From the NCBI GenBank assembly GCA_028095005.1, contig CM051460.1:73425676-73489675 (forward strand): 64,000 nt of DNA. The letters run 5' to 3'. This DNA comes from Rhynchospora pubera. Taxonomy: Eukaryota > Streptophyta > Magnoliopsida > Poales > Cyperaceae. The notes under the pieces were generated by a model. It did not search any database. It saw only the letters and a list, made by a program, of their open reading frames with translations, and was not told the origin of the DNA. Every line of letters starts with the position of its first letter. Positions within the stretch are counted from its first letter, which is position 1. This document shows, piece by piece, positions 25,472 to 35,792 of this stretch. The position numbers and the translations under genes are program-made.

Positions 25472-26360
25472 TACCACATTCGACCTGATTGTTTTAGTCC
25501 ATATAAAGATCTTTTCAATTTTATGGAGTACATTTCTTTAGATTTTGATCTATATGCTTCTGGCATTTTTAATCCTTCAGGGATTTTCATATATATGTCA
25601 CTATCAAGTGAACCATATAAATATGCTGTGACAACATCCATAAGTTGCATTTTTAGATTTTCTGTGACTGTGAGACCTATTAAAAATCTGAGAGTTATCG
25701 CATCCACTACAGGTGAATACGTTTCTTCATAATCTACTCCATATATTTGTGTAAATCCTTGTGCCACTAATCTTGCTTTGTATCTCACAATTTCATTTTT
25801 CTCATTTCTTTTGATAGAAAATACCCATTTGTAACCTACAGGGTTAACATTTTTGGGTGTTTGGACTACTGGTCCAAATACTTGTCGTTTGTCAAGTGAA
25901 TTTAATTCATCTTGTATGGCATCTTTCCATTTAGGCCAATCATTTCTGTGCCTACATTCTTCTATGATTTTTGGCACATTATTCTCTTCGCTTATAACAT
26001 CACTAGCTATAGCGAATGCAAATATTTCATCCACATGAGTTTCATTTCTATTTAATATTGTACCAGTTTTTACATAATTTATAGAAATCTCATAATCATT
26101 TGGTACTTCAGTTTCTTTTGGAACTTCATCAACTTCTTCTGGAGTTTTAGTTTCTTCTGGAACTTTATTAATTTTTTCTAGAGATTTAAGTTCTTCTGGA
26201 ATTTTATTAATCTCTTCTGGAGATTTAGTTTCTTCTGGAACCTTATAAACCTCTTCTGGGGTTTTACCAACTGCTTTATTCTGTTCTTTTCTTTTACGTG
26301 GATTTACATTCTTAGAACCAATTGGTCTTCCACGTTTCCTACGCTCATGAGATTCATTTG
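25472..26360 (-). pseudogene. Copia pol, integrase C-terminus linker and reverse transcriptase N-terminal part
   Basis: From about 26360 down: GRPIGSKN, a low-complexity linker of repeated PEE units (VPEETKSPEEINKIPEE...), then RT with WKDAIQDELNSL, PVGYKWVFSIKRN, YKARLVAQGFTQ, YSPVVDAITLRFLIGL, MDVVTAYLYG and LKRSLYGLKQSGRMWYN. It stops at the GATTG duplication, where element A interrupts the gene; the rest is at 14739-15845. A frameshift near 26360 separates it from the preceding integrase frame. Confidence 0.93.
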
Positions 26361-26786
26361 ATATTTTGTAATATCTATTCGAGCAGGTGTATTTATAGCT
26401 GGAACATGTGATTTAGTGACTCTATTTATATCTGTGAATGCGTCAGGCAATTCATTTGCAATTCTTTGTAAATTTATAATCTTTTGAACTTCATGTTCAC
26501 ATTGACCACTTCGGGGGTCAAGATAAGATAATGATGAATTCCATGTTACTTGTTTATCCAGCTTTTGTTTTCCTTCCCCTAAATTTGGGAATATTGATTC
26601 ATCAAAGTGACAATCAGCAAATCTTGCTGTAAAAACATCTCCCGTTAATGGTTCTAAATATTTAACAATAGAAGGAGAGTTAAAACCAATATAAATACCC
26701 AATTTTCTTTGAGGTCCCATTTTTGTGCGTTGTGGAGGAGAAATTGGAACATATATTGCACAACCAAAAACTTTTAAATGGGACAA
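26304..26786 (-). pseudogene. Copia pol, integrase C-terminal region
   Basis: Contains SHLKVFGCAIYVPISPPQR, KLGIYIGFNSPSI, EPLTGDVFTARFADCHFDE and a degenerate tail. This is the post-catalytic GIYIGF module of Copia integrases. It is out of frame with the fragment upstream because of a short deletion near 26780, and its own end runs into a shifted frame near 26360. Confidence 0.9.
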
Positions 26787-27892
26787 ATTTGGTTCTCTTC
26801 CGGAGACAAATTTGGCCTTAATCTAATTAGTGCAGCAGAATGTAATATGGCATGTCCCCATGCAGAAGATGGTAAACTAGATTTCATAAGTAATGGTCTA
26901 GCTATTAACTGTAGCCTTTTAATAAACGATTCTGCTAGACCGTTTTGTGTATGAACATGTGCCACTGAATGTTCTACAGTAATCCCAATAGACATGCAAT
27001 AATCATTAAAAGCTTGGGATGTAAATTCTCCTGCATTATCAAGTCGGATTCTTTTAATTTGATAATCTGGAAAGTTGACTCTCAATTGGATAATTTGTGC
27101 TAATAATCTAGCAAATGCAACATTTCTTGTTGCCAATAAACACACATGTGACCAACGAGTTGATGCATCAATTAAAACCATAAAATATTTAAATGGTCCA
27201 CATGGCGGTGCTATAGGTCCGCATATATCTCCTTGAATTCGTTCTAAAAATGATGGAGCTTCAGGTCCAACTTTATTTGGAGATTGCCTTGTAATTAGTT
27301 TTCCAAGAGAGCATGCTTGGCATGTCAATTCTTTTGATAACAGGATCTTCAGGTCCTTTAGGGGATGCCCATTTGCACTTTTTATTATTCTCCTCATCAT
27401 TATATTTCCTGGATGACCCAATCTATCATGCCATAATGTAAATAATTTTGGATCAACTAACTTCCGGTTAGTGACCATATTTGATTCTATTGCACTTATA
27501 TAAGTACCATATAATCCATTAGACAATGCTTGTAATTTTTCCATAATCCTTTTCTGGCCATTTATAATAGATACGATATGAAGATATTCGCAATTTCTTT
27601 CATTCATAGTTTCAATATGATAACCATTCTTTCGAATTTCTTTAAAACTTAGTAGATTTCTTTTGGATCTACTCGAAAATAATACATCATCTATTATTAG
27701 TTTTGTTCCTTCAGGTAACAAAATACAAGCTCTTCCGGAGCCTTCAACAATATTGCTTGAGCTTGATATAGTTTGAATATTAGTCATACCGGAATGCAAT
27801 TGCAAAAAATATTTCTTACTTTTCAATATTGTATTTGTATTTCCGCTATCAACCAAACATGGATCATCTTTAATTAATATCGCGTCAGTCAT
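26774..27892 (-). pseudogene. Copia pol, protease and integrase core
   Basis: From 27892: aspartic protease word LVDSGNTNTIL, then GSGRACILLPEG and DVLFSSRSKRNLLSF. The GAG-pre-integrase zinc region follows (LWHDRLGHPGNIMMRRII, CQACSLGK), then the integrase core GDICGPIAPPCG with catalytic Asp, IKRIRLDNAGEFTS with the second Asp, and HTQNGLAESFIKRLQ with the Glu. The DDE triad is present. The fragment begins directly at the protease: no nucleocapsid zinc knuckle or gag precedes it. Ends in a shifted frame at 26774. Confidence 0.93.
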
Positions 27893-28184
27893 TTTCTCTT
27901 GAAATAAAAAGAAAAGTAAAAATAAATTTACTTTTATTTATTAACATATTCATAATATAATAATTAAAAATTCCTACAATGAAACTTGAAAAACATTATT
28001 TAGATGTACTGCTGGTACGCTATAAATATTTTGTTATACCACATATGTCATAAACATCTTCAAGATATTTTTCTTTGAACGTACTGCTGGTACATTTTTC
28101 TTTTGTTATCAATATCTTGTTATAATGAGTTTTTGATTTTGATAGTCATATTTTTCCTTGGAAGACTCTTCAAGAGTACTAACA

Positions 28185-28980
28185 TGATTTCATCATAACT
28201 TCATGTTATTACTTTAATAACTTCCGGTTATTAGTATCATAACTTCAGGTTATGATAAATGAAATAGAGATAAGTAAATAAATAAATAAAATAAACAAAT
28301 AAAGAGAAAGAAAAAAAATAATAATTTAGCATTATAACTTCAAGTTATATTTTATTTAATAACTTCTGGTTATTAAATCGTTTTGACTATGCAATTTAAA
28401 TAAATTAATTGAAATAACTTCAGGTTATTTTTCATTCAATGACCAATAATAAGTGCTAATATATTTTAAATTGGGAATAACTTCATGTTATTTTTTCATC
28501 CAATATCCTATAATAACTTCTGGTTATTTAAGGAATAGAACTTCTGGTTCTTTGATAAAAATTTCAACTTTGAATAATAACTTCGAGTTATTAATTTAAT
28601 AATATTCAGTGGCATTCCATAACTTCTGGTTATATTAAATTTCAAATAGAACTTCATGTTCTAAGCAAAATAAATTGAAAAATTAAGAACTTCAAGTTCT
28701 AAACAAATTACTACAAGTATCAAGAACTTCAGGTTCTAAATAATTTTAAATGAAATATAAACTTCAGGTTTTAAACAAAAATAAAATCAAGTATTAAGAA
28801 CTTCGGGTTCTAAACAAATTATTTATATGATTAAGAACTTCAGGTTCTAAATAACTTTAAATCGAAATATGAACTTCAGATTCTTCATACAATAAGAACT
28901 TCGGGTTCTTGATAAACTTCAAGTTTGAATAATATCTTCAAGTTAGTATTTTATCATCATTCACTTCAGGGAATGATTCT
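28185..28980 (-). repeat. Array of short hairpin motifs (AACTTCNGGTT) in the Copia leader
   Basis: About two dozen copies of N-AACTTCNRGTT-N occur in 0.8 kb. The flanking bases vary but stay complementary: AGAAC/GTTCT, TAATAAC/GTTATTA, ATCATAAC/GTTATGAT, AAATAAC/GTTATTT, AAAC/GTTT, TCATTC/GAATGA. The five loop bases are TTCNG/TTCNA-like. It occupies the place where gag should be. Confidence 0.85.
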
Positions 28981-29169
28981 CATAAATTTTAAACAAAAAA
29001 TATAGCAATAAAAAAAATTCGAATAAAATTGAAATTAATAAATTATATGATATCAATCATACTTTTACTTACCTTCAAATTTCTTTGAGCAATTTATTCT
29101 TACTTACCTAGAAACTTTGCAACTTCTTCGTAGCAATTTGTGCAAACAACTTTGTAATTCCTTTCGAGC

Positions 29170-29187
29170 AAATTCGTGCTGATAACG
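29170..29187 (-). other. Likely primer-binding site of the Copia element
   Basis: On the minus strand the 5' LTR end is followed by CGTTATCAGCACGAATT. A (T)TATCAGCACGA sequence after the LTR is common in one group of plant Copia elements. Assignment is from memory of that group. Confidence 0.5.
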
Positions 29188-29458
29188 TGTTGTAAAATAA
29201 GGTGGAAGAAAGAAATAATAAACAATATATCAAGAGTAAATAAGACAATATTCTCAATCACAAATTTCAGAATTTTATTCTCTCATTCCAACTATCCATA
29301 CAAATGTACAATGCCTCTATTTATAGGCTACAAAATAATATCTCACATAATGATAATAAATATGTAGTGGAGATCATGGATATAAATGTGTAGTGGAGAT
29401 AAATGCTTAGTGGGAATATGAAGATGAACAATCCACATTATTATTTAATTTCATAAGA
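29188..29458 (-). repeat. 5' LTR of the Copia element
   Basis: Matches 14280-14550 with very few changes (for example 29222 C for T, and the terminal AAGA). The minus-strand TATA box is conserved. Confidence 0.95.
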
Positions 29459-29566
29459 AGACTAAATTTTTAATAGAAAATAACCTAATTTTTGTGCACA
29501 ATTTAGCACCAAACCTTGGAGACAACATAAGAGGAAATGTTTTACTTTTATTTAGGAGTTAAGGCT

Positions 29567-29758
29567 CTAAATTGGCTGCAACAAAGCTGCTGATGAAACA
29601 GGAATTGGCGATAAAGCAATACCCTCAGTCCTTTGTCTTCGATATTTTTCTAGAGCGGAATTGGAAGTGGTATATACTGAAGGCTGAAGCCTTCGCGCTG
29701 ACAAAAGGTCCTCTTTGATGCCACTTGCTTGCGATTTGGTGTACTTCGAGTAAATATT
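29567..29758 (-). CDS. Orphan C-terminal exon, unidentified gene
   Basis: A stop-free minus-strand stretch of about 63 codons ends in a TAG at 29567. It reads YSKYTKSQASGIKEDLLSAR, then VYTTSNSALEKYRRQRTEG and SSAALLQPI. Residue composition looks like real coding sequence, and a CAG-like acceptor candidate lies just upstream (about 29765). No ATG-led start is available, so it would be a terminal exon. Upstream on this strand lies MULE-2, which may have cut it from the rest of its gene. I do not recognise the family. Confidence 0.35.
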   Translation of the reverse strand, partial: NIYSKYTKSQASGIKEDLLSARRLQPSVYTTSNSALEKYRRQRTEGIALSPIPVSSAALLQPI

Positions 29759-29803
29759 TTATTGTTTCTCAGAATTTTCGTTTTTATCGGAAGATATTTC
29801 TTA

Positions 29804-32800
29804 GGGAAAATTTTTTATATGCCATCTAAAACTAGCTAAATTGAAAAATTGCCATCCAATTTTCTAACTTTCTGATTTTGTCACCCTAAATTTCGAATTT
29901 CTTCTGTTTTTACCACTTCCTTCGTTTTATAAAATATTTAATATATTTTAATATTATTGTTAAAACTGTGACCCTTTTACCCCCAACTCGAATCTGACCT
30001 ATTCGACCAATCTAACCAGGTCCAACCCATTCTATCCCTCCTCTTTCTCTTGTTTCCAACTTCATCTCCTCTCTCGCAGATGAACCCTAAAATGAAATTG
30101 ATCGATTGACTATCTTCGTACCTTTCGAAGAGATTTGCTTACTGGTAGTGATTTCGAAGTCCATCTCTTCTCTCTCTACTCCAATGTGAGCTCCTCTGGG
30201 GGGAAGCGAAAGCGATTTCACACCCTGGAAGCGATTTCGCACCTGGGGAAGCGAGCACAGAAGAACCATCCTCATCGAGCACCAGATCTAGTCCCATCTC
30301 GCACTTCAAATCACTCTCGCACTTCAAAACAGGTATCGCTATCTACCTTGATTCGAGTTTCACTGGAAACCAGTTTTTGATGCTAGAATCAAACCAGTTT
30401 TTGTTTGAGTTTCACACAATTCTCTGTAAACAAGAACGGCTCTAGTTTTTTATTTGAGTATCACACAATTCTATATAAAAAAGAACGGCTCCAGTTTTTA
30501 ATTCAAATGCTTAGAATTATTGCTTACTACTCCATGTTTGTACTGTAAGAGCAAACTTTTAGTGTTAGTTGCTTACTGGTGGTTGCTTACTGCTCCATGC
30601 TTAGAAAAATTTGCTGGTGGTTGCTTAGTTGCTTAATTACTAGTGGTTGCTCTAAAATTGGTTACTAGTGTTAGTTGCTTACTTCTCTAATTCTTTTAGT
30701 GTTAGTAGTTGTACTGTAAGAGCAGCAGTGGCAATCAACAATTGCTGCTCAAAATAATTATCTTTTGAGAACTTAAGCCAAATACTTATATACAACACCA
30801 GTCCTTTATATTGCTACTTAACAAATATTGGTGTTTAACTATTAGTTGAAAAAAATGCAGATTTGTACCTAATGGACAGAAGTACCAATTGCAGTGGTAC
30901 AAATTGCAGTGGCAATCAACAATCACCTAGTATTACTTGTGGTACTCAGAATGAACAAAGAAGCTCAGAAGGATGTAATATTTCTGCTCCAATCGACAAC
31001 CATAAGGAGCATGAGGAGCATGAACAATATGTGGAAGCAGAAGGTGAGAAGATGTATCTTTCAGATGTGGATGATGTAATTGCTCCTCTAGATGGTACAC
31101 AAGAGCCAATTGTAGAAGTAGAAACCAATTTGGAGCCAACCGCAGTTGTTGAAGATGACCATAGTATTCTATACGATCCAGATAATCCGAGGATAGAGCT
31201 CAATGAGTTATTTCCTGATGTTCATGCCTTTAGAAAATCATTGAGGCATTTTGCTATAAAAACTGATTTTGAATATATCACAAAGAAGTCAGACAAAAAA
31301 TGATTCATGGCCAATTGCGCCTATGAGGGTTGTCCATGGAGAATTCGGGCTTATAGACTTCGAGATGATAATACAACCTTCAAGGTATATGTATATATAA
31401 CTCCTTAGTCAATTTAACTTGACTTTATTGTAACAATAACTAACAGAACATTTGAATTTGTTTTTATGCAGATTACCGTCTTACCAAATCAACATACTTG
31501 TCCATTCATAGGTAAGGTTAAGGGAACTATGGTATCTAAGTCTTGGGTTACAGATGGGCCGCTGATTACTTAAGGAGAAATCCATCGACTGGAGCAAAGG
31601 CGGTACAAAGTAAATTGGTAGAAGAATTTCATGTGGAATTGAATTATGGTAAAGCTTGGGCAGGAAGAACAGCTGTTCTTTTAGGTGTCCAAGGATCATG
31701 GGAGAATAGCTTCACTTTGATTTACAATTTTAAAGCTGAGGTGGAAAGTAAATGTCCAAGCAACATTGTGGAGATAGAATGCGAAGAGATGACAGTAAGA
31801 TGCGGTTTGACAAGATGTTTGTGGCATTAAAACCGTGCGTAGATGGATTTCTACATGGTTGCAGGCCTTATTTGGCTGTGGATTCAATTCATTTGACACG
31901 TATTGATTTTAAACTATGCATGCCCACAATTTCATGTACATAATTTCTTAGCTTACTGTAAGCATTAAGCATTAAGGTTCTGTAAGCATTAAGCATTAAG
32001 CTGTTAAGATACTATTATTATAAAAGTGACAAATTCTGAACTGGATATCTATTGCACTATTTAAATAACAACATTATGGACAGATTCTGAACTGGATATG
32101 CATTGCATTATTTCGAGCACCTCTTACCGAACTTGCAAAAATATTATGTAAACAGAACTGTCTTAGATAATTTCCATTCCCTGTTTATTGAAATAGGCCG
32201 GTATACGGGGCAGTTGGCGACCGCATGTGGTGTTGATGGGTTCAATTGGCTGTATCCAGTTGCATATGGTGTATTCGATTCGGAAACAACCGAAACATGG
32301 ACGTGGTTTATAGCTCAATTGAAGAAGGCAATTGGAGACGTGTCGGGGCTTGTTATATCCTCGGATGGATGCAAGGAATTAGATAAGGGTGCTGCAAATA
32401 TATTTCCAGAAGCCGAGCGGAGGGTGTGTTTTAATCACTTGGAAAGAAATTCAAAATAAGATTTCACTGTCTGTCTCTCCAATGACGATGTGAGATAGTG
32501 GTGTGGCTTCGACTTGGACTTCGATTTCGATCTAGGGTTCTGTTTGTTCATGCGATAGAGAAGTACGAGAGAACAAATGAGTCGAATGGATTTGATTCGA
32601 ACGATTGGGTTAGATTGGGGTTTTGGTTCATTACAATCGACTAGGGGTAGACTGGTCTGAAATATTTATTTTTATTTTTTTAATGTTTAAAATATTAAAA
32701 AAAGGGACAAATTGGCAAAAACAGAAGAAATTCAAAATTCAGGGTGGCAAAATCAAAAAGTTGGAAAATTGGATGGCAATTTCCCAATTTCGCTAGTTTT

Positions 32801-32824
32801 GGGTGGCATATAAAAAATTTTCCC
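29804..32824 (+). mobile_element. MULE-2: complete Mutator-like element, 3.0 kb
   Basis: Perfect 9-bp target duplication TATTTCTTA at 29795-29803 and 32825-32833. Inverted repeats of about 115 bp begin GGGAAAATTTTTTATATGCCA and end TGGCATATAAAAAATTTTCCC. Nine-base duplications are the hallmark of Mutator. It carries a transposase gene on the + strand (30872-32459) whose 3' part is missing. Confidence 0.95.
30872..32459 (+). pseudogene. MULE-2 transposase, truncated
   Basis: An acidic N-terminal region is followed by the MuDR-type module: LNELFPDVHAFRKSLRHFAI, EYITKKSDKK, an in-frame TGA near 31301, then CAYEGCPWRIRAYRL and PNQHTCPFIGKVKG. The helical segment DYLRRNPSTGAKAVQSKLVE and the catalytic start with first Asp, YLAVDSIHL, follow. 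A likely intron (about 31912-32199) leads into YTGQLATACGVDGFNWLYPV, FDSETTETWTWFIAQL and SSDGCKELDKGAANIFPEAE with the second Asp. It stops at CFNHLERN: the last catalytic Glu and SWIM zinc finger are absent. Nonsense change, frame breaks and the missing C-terminus mean it is not active. Confidence 0.85.
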
Positions 32825-33196
32825 TATTTCTTATTACCATCATCACTCTTAAATATCTTGATTAAAATTATTGTTAAAATTCTAGAAGTAGAAGAAAACA
32901 ATATCCAAATTAATGATTACTTCCTGTCGTTACTGGTACATTCGTGTTGATTTATGTTTCTGGTACAGCACCTGATAAGTATAGTATAATTCCATTTTCT
33001 TAGTTTTCATTCTCTTAAAGTTGTAGGGGAAAAATATATAATAATTAAAAATATTCTCACTTGAAGACCTGAGTGATGAGATTAACACATTTTGTTCTTC
33101 AGTAGCAACAACAGGCTCAAAACCAAACTAACACAAATAATAAATAAATAAATAAATAATTATATAAATGAAATTAGAGGGAATGAAGGAATCTTT

Positions 33197-33268
33197 GAAT
33201 ATAGAATAGACGGCAGGAGTGCCAGAAAATCAAGTAGAGGTCCTGATAAATTGTTGTGAGATAAATCC
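33197..33268 (-). pseudogene. LRR receptor-kinase exon fragment
   Basis: After a CAG acceptor at 33269 the minus strand reads DLSHNNLSGPLLDFLALLPS, a leucine-rich repeat matching the short LRR exons of malectin-type LRR-I receptor kinases. The acceptor phase and size of about 72 bases agree with those genes, but no donor follows and neighbouring exons are absent. Confidence 0.45.
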
Positions 33269-34666
33269 CTGAAATCAAGATTGTTAATAGTTAACAATTA
33301 AGCCAAATACTTATGAGCATATCATTGAACAATTGTCGTACTGCTATAGCACATTGGTTCTCATGTGCATATCATCAACTACCTTGCGTGCATATGCAAA
33401 CAAAGGGAAATGGCGCAACAACAAAAAAATAAGAACAAAATAGATCGCATAAACACCTTATCTAATCAGGTATGGTATCGTCCATTCAAAGTGAAAAAAA
33501 TGGATTTTCAAAGGTTAGAATGTCAATCCTAATAATTATTTTTCCACGTGAATACCAGTACAACAATTTGGAGACACTATCAATTACTTTTACTTAAAAT
33601 TACCATTTTAAGAATGTCAACAATAATTATTTGATCCATACAGGTCTCAAACTTAATTTCAATCGCTTACAAATTAAAAAATATTAATACTGAACCATAT
33701 TTACAACAATGTTTGTCTTACTCAAGCCACTTAATTCCTTAGAACTCAACCTATTTGATGAGGAATTGAAAAAAAAAATTGAAAAAATAAAAGGAGGGAA
33801 ACAAAAGTTTGAAACATATACCGGCAGCAGTGTTCTCTTTCCATTTTTTTTCCTATAGCGCAGAAGAAAAAAAAAATAAAGCGCTTTAAAATTTGAAATG
33901 AGTTGATAAAACTGAAGTGTAATTACTGGATCGTGGAAGAGTTGTCTTCTGGTCTCCGCAAAAATACTGTGATAACAGAATTAAAAAGATGTTATAATCA
34001 TATAATGTTCTATTTGTCCAACTTCATGTAGGCGATAGACATTATCACAACATAATTTCCTGAAGCACCACTTGTCTGCTTTTACAAAAAAAAAAAAAAA
34101 AAACTCAATAGTTTTAAATGATTAATTCAGTAAACAAGTAGATGCCAACTCAAAATCAAGCACCTTTTGCAAGAAGCTAGACATTCTGGTCAAGTGTTTG
34201 CTTTATAATTGATTGAACAACAAAAACTGGTTTGTAAGTTTTTGGAAATTTAATTTTGGTCAATAGTTACGTCTGTAGGACAAACAATTGACTTGGATGC
34301 CACTTGCACGCACTTATGATGAATGTGAAGAGAACTGAAAAATAGGAGTCAAACTTAATATTTTACGAACCAAACAAATAAAGTTAACTAATAAAAAAAA
34401 GTGTCATCATTAAGGATTACAGTTACATACACAAATTTACCAGGTTTACATGGGTTCCGTATCCTCAAAACTGGGTTTGACCCACCAGCTATATTGCCAA
34501 CTTTTTGTATTTACAATATTCCAGTCATGTTAATTTCATTAGACAATCTACTTAAAACCACCACTTATCATATATATAACCAGAATATATATATCCTATT
34601 AGATACTGTAATTTTTTATAATTGATAAATTGAGCAAAAAGTCTTAAATTAGAAGCAAGAATTTAC

Positions 34667-34964
34667 CTTAGGAGAGGGAAACACAGTTCCAGTAGTTGGT
34701 TGTAGCTCTCCTGATATGAGCTTGGTAGACTTTTCAATGCCATTCGAACTAACTATAGCAAAATTTAATCGAAATTACATCTCACTTTTGGTGCAGCTCT
34801 TTGTTTGCAATTTCAGTGCTGTAGTACTAACCATTGATCAAAATAAATAACATAAATCATAACAAAAATAAAAAACACTTACTTGCTACGCGACTATGAG
34901 ATTTATGCCAAAATTCAAATTTTAAAATAAGAGAGGACCTCCAGCGTAACTCCAATGGAAGCAT
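34667..34964 (-). pseudogene. ABCF-type ABC ATPase fragment
   Basis: Two exon-like pieces, 34883-34964 and 34667-34752, with GT-AG borders. Together they resemble the second nucleotide-binding domain of ABCF (GCN20-like) proteins around Walker A: ...HSRVA then SSNGIEKSTKLISGELQPTT, then GTVFPSPK. The Walker A glycine before lysine is replaced by Glu and two residues are missing after GIEKST, so ATP binding would be lost. No Q-loop, signature or Walker B follows. Confidence 0.5.
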
Positions 34965-35792
34965 CACTGCACGAAATCAGCAACAAATAAAATAACAAGT
35001 AAACATAAAATTATGTAGCAACGTCCATAAACAAGCATCGACTTTATGCCTCCCTTCTCTCGATTGGTTGCTTCAATGGCTTAGCTTTGTTTTCTCCTCT
35101 TTCCTGTGCATCTTTGTCCGACAGGGGCGAGTTGAAAATTGAAAATTGAAAATTGAATCTAATAGAAATTAAGGTCTGTTAAATAAAACCTAGCCAAAAT
35201 CTGACCGAGCGGCACTACATCTTCCGATTTATGCGAAATTTTGAAGGAGAGGCAGTAATCTTAGGGCTTTATCTTTACATTTCAGGTTTCGATTAGGAGG
35301 ACAAGGCCGTAAAACTGGAGAACAAATCTTTGTGAAAAACTTTCTATTGTAGATGGAAACGAATTAATTAGGAAAAACTTTCCATTGTAGATGGAAACGA
35401 ATTTGGAAGGATTTGCAGGAAAGAGAAAGGAATTGCTCTACTAAAGGACCTTGCGTATGAAACAAAAAAGAAAAAATGTTGAAGCAGAAGGAATCATCCC
35501 TCGCGCTGGATCGAACGAAACAACAGAGTTATTGTCCAGCGTCCAGACAACTTTCAAATAAAAAGTTAACCTTTTGTGTGATGCGTAAATCTGAGCCGCA
35601 TATCATATCAGATTAACTAAATCAATGATCCATATTCAATATTAGAGGGGTGTAACTCTTTTTTATCTGGAAGTTTATGTCTTTTTTATGGATGCTTTTA
35701 TAAGTAGTAAAGATAACTCAGCAGTAATTTGATTTATGAAATATGAAAAATTAACTAACCTTTGAGTTTTTATATGTGTTTGAGAAACACTT

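Larger units (their letters stand above)
14280..29458 (-). mobile_element. Ty1/Copia LTR retrotransposon, defective, split by element A
   Basis: Terminal 271-bp LTRs (14280-14550 and 29188-29458), target duplication AGACT at 14275-14279 and 29459-29463, and all coding fragments on the minus strand. About 5.55 kb without the nested insertion. Gene order is protease, integrase, reverse transcriptase, RNase H, which is diagnostic of Copia. The LTRs differ at only a few positions, including the very end (AACA versus AAGA, so the 5' LTR has lost the canonical TG). No gag-like coding sequence exists between the 5' LTR and the protease; that space holds a hairpin array. Several frameshifts and a small deletion break pol. 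Confidence 0.95.
32834..35650 (-). other. Patchwork of decayed gene fragments on the minus strand
   Basis: Holds exon-like pieces of at least two unrelated families (ABCF at 34667-34964, LRR kinase at 33197-33268) plus exon-like sequences at 33070-33125 (FEPVVATEEQNVLISSL) and about 33945-33985 that I cannot identify. Spacing and missing parts rule out one intact gene. The remainder is AT-rich. Confidence 0.45.

Noticed and set aside
28185..28980. Heat-shock elements (GAAnnTTC) in the Copia leader
   Set aside because: The common word is GAACTTC with one base between GAA and TTC, not two, and arms change to ATAAC or AAAC, which fits hairpins rather than HSEs.
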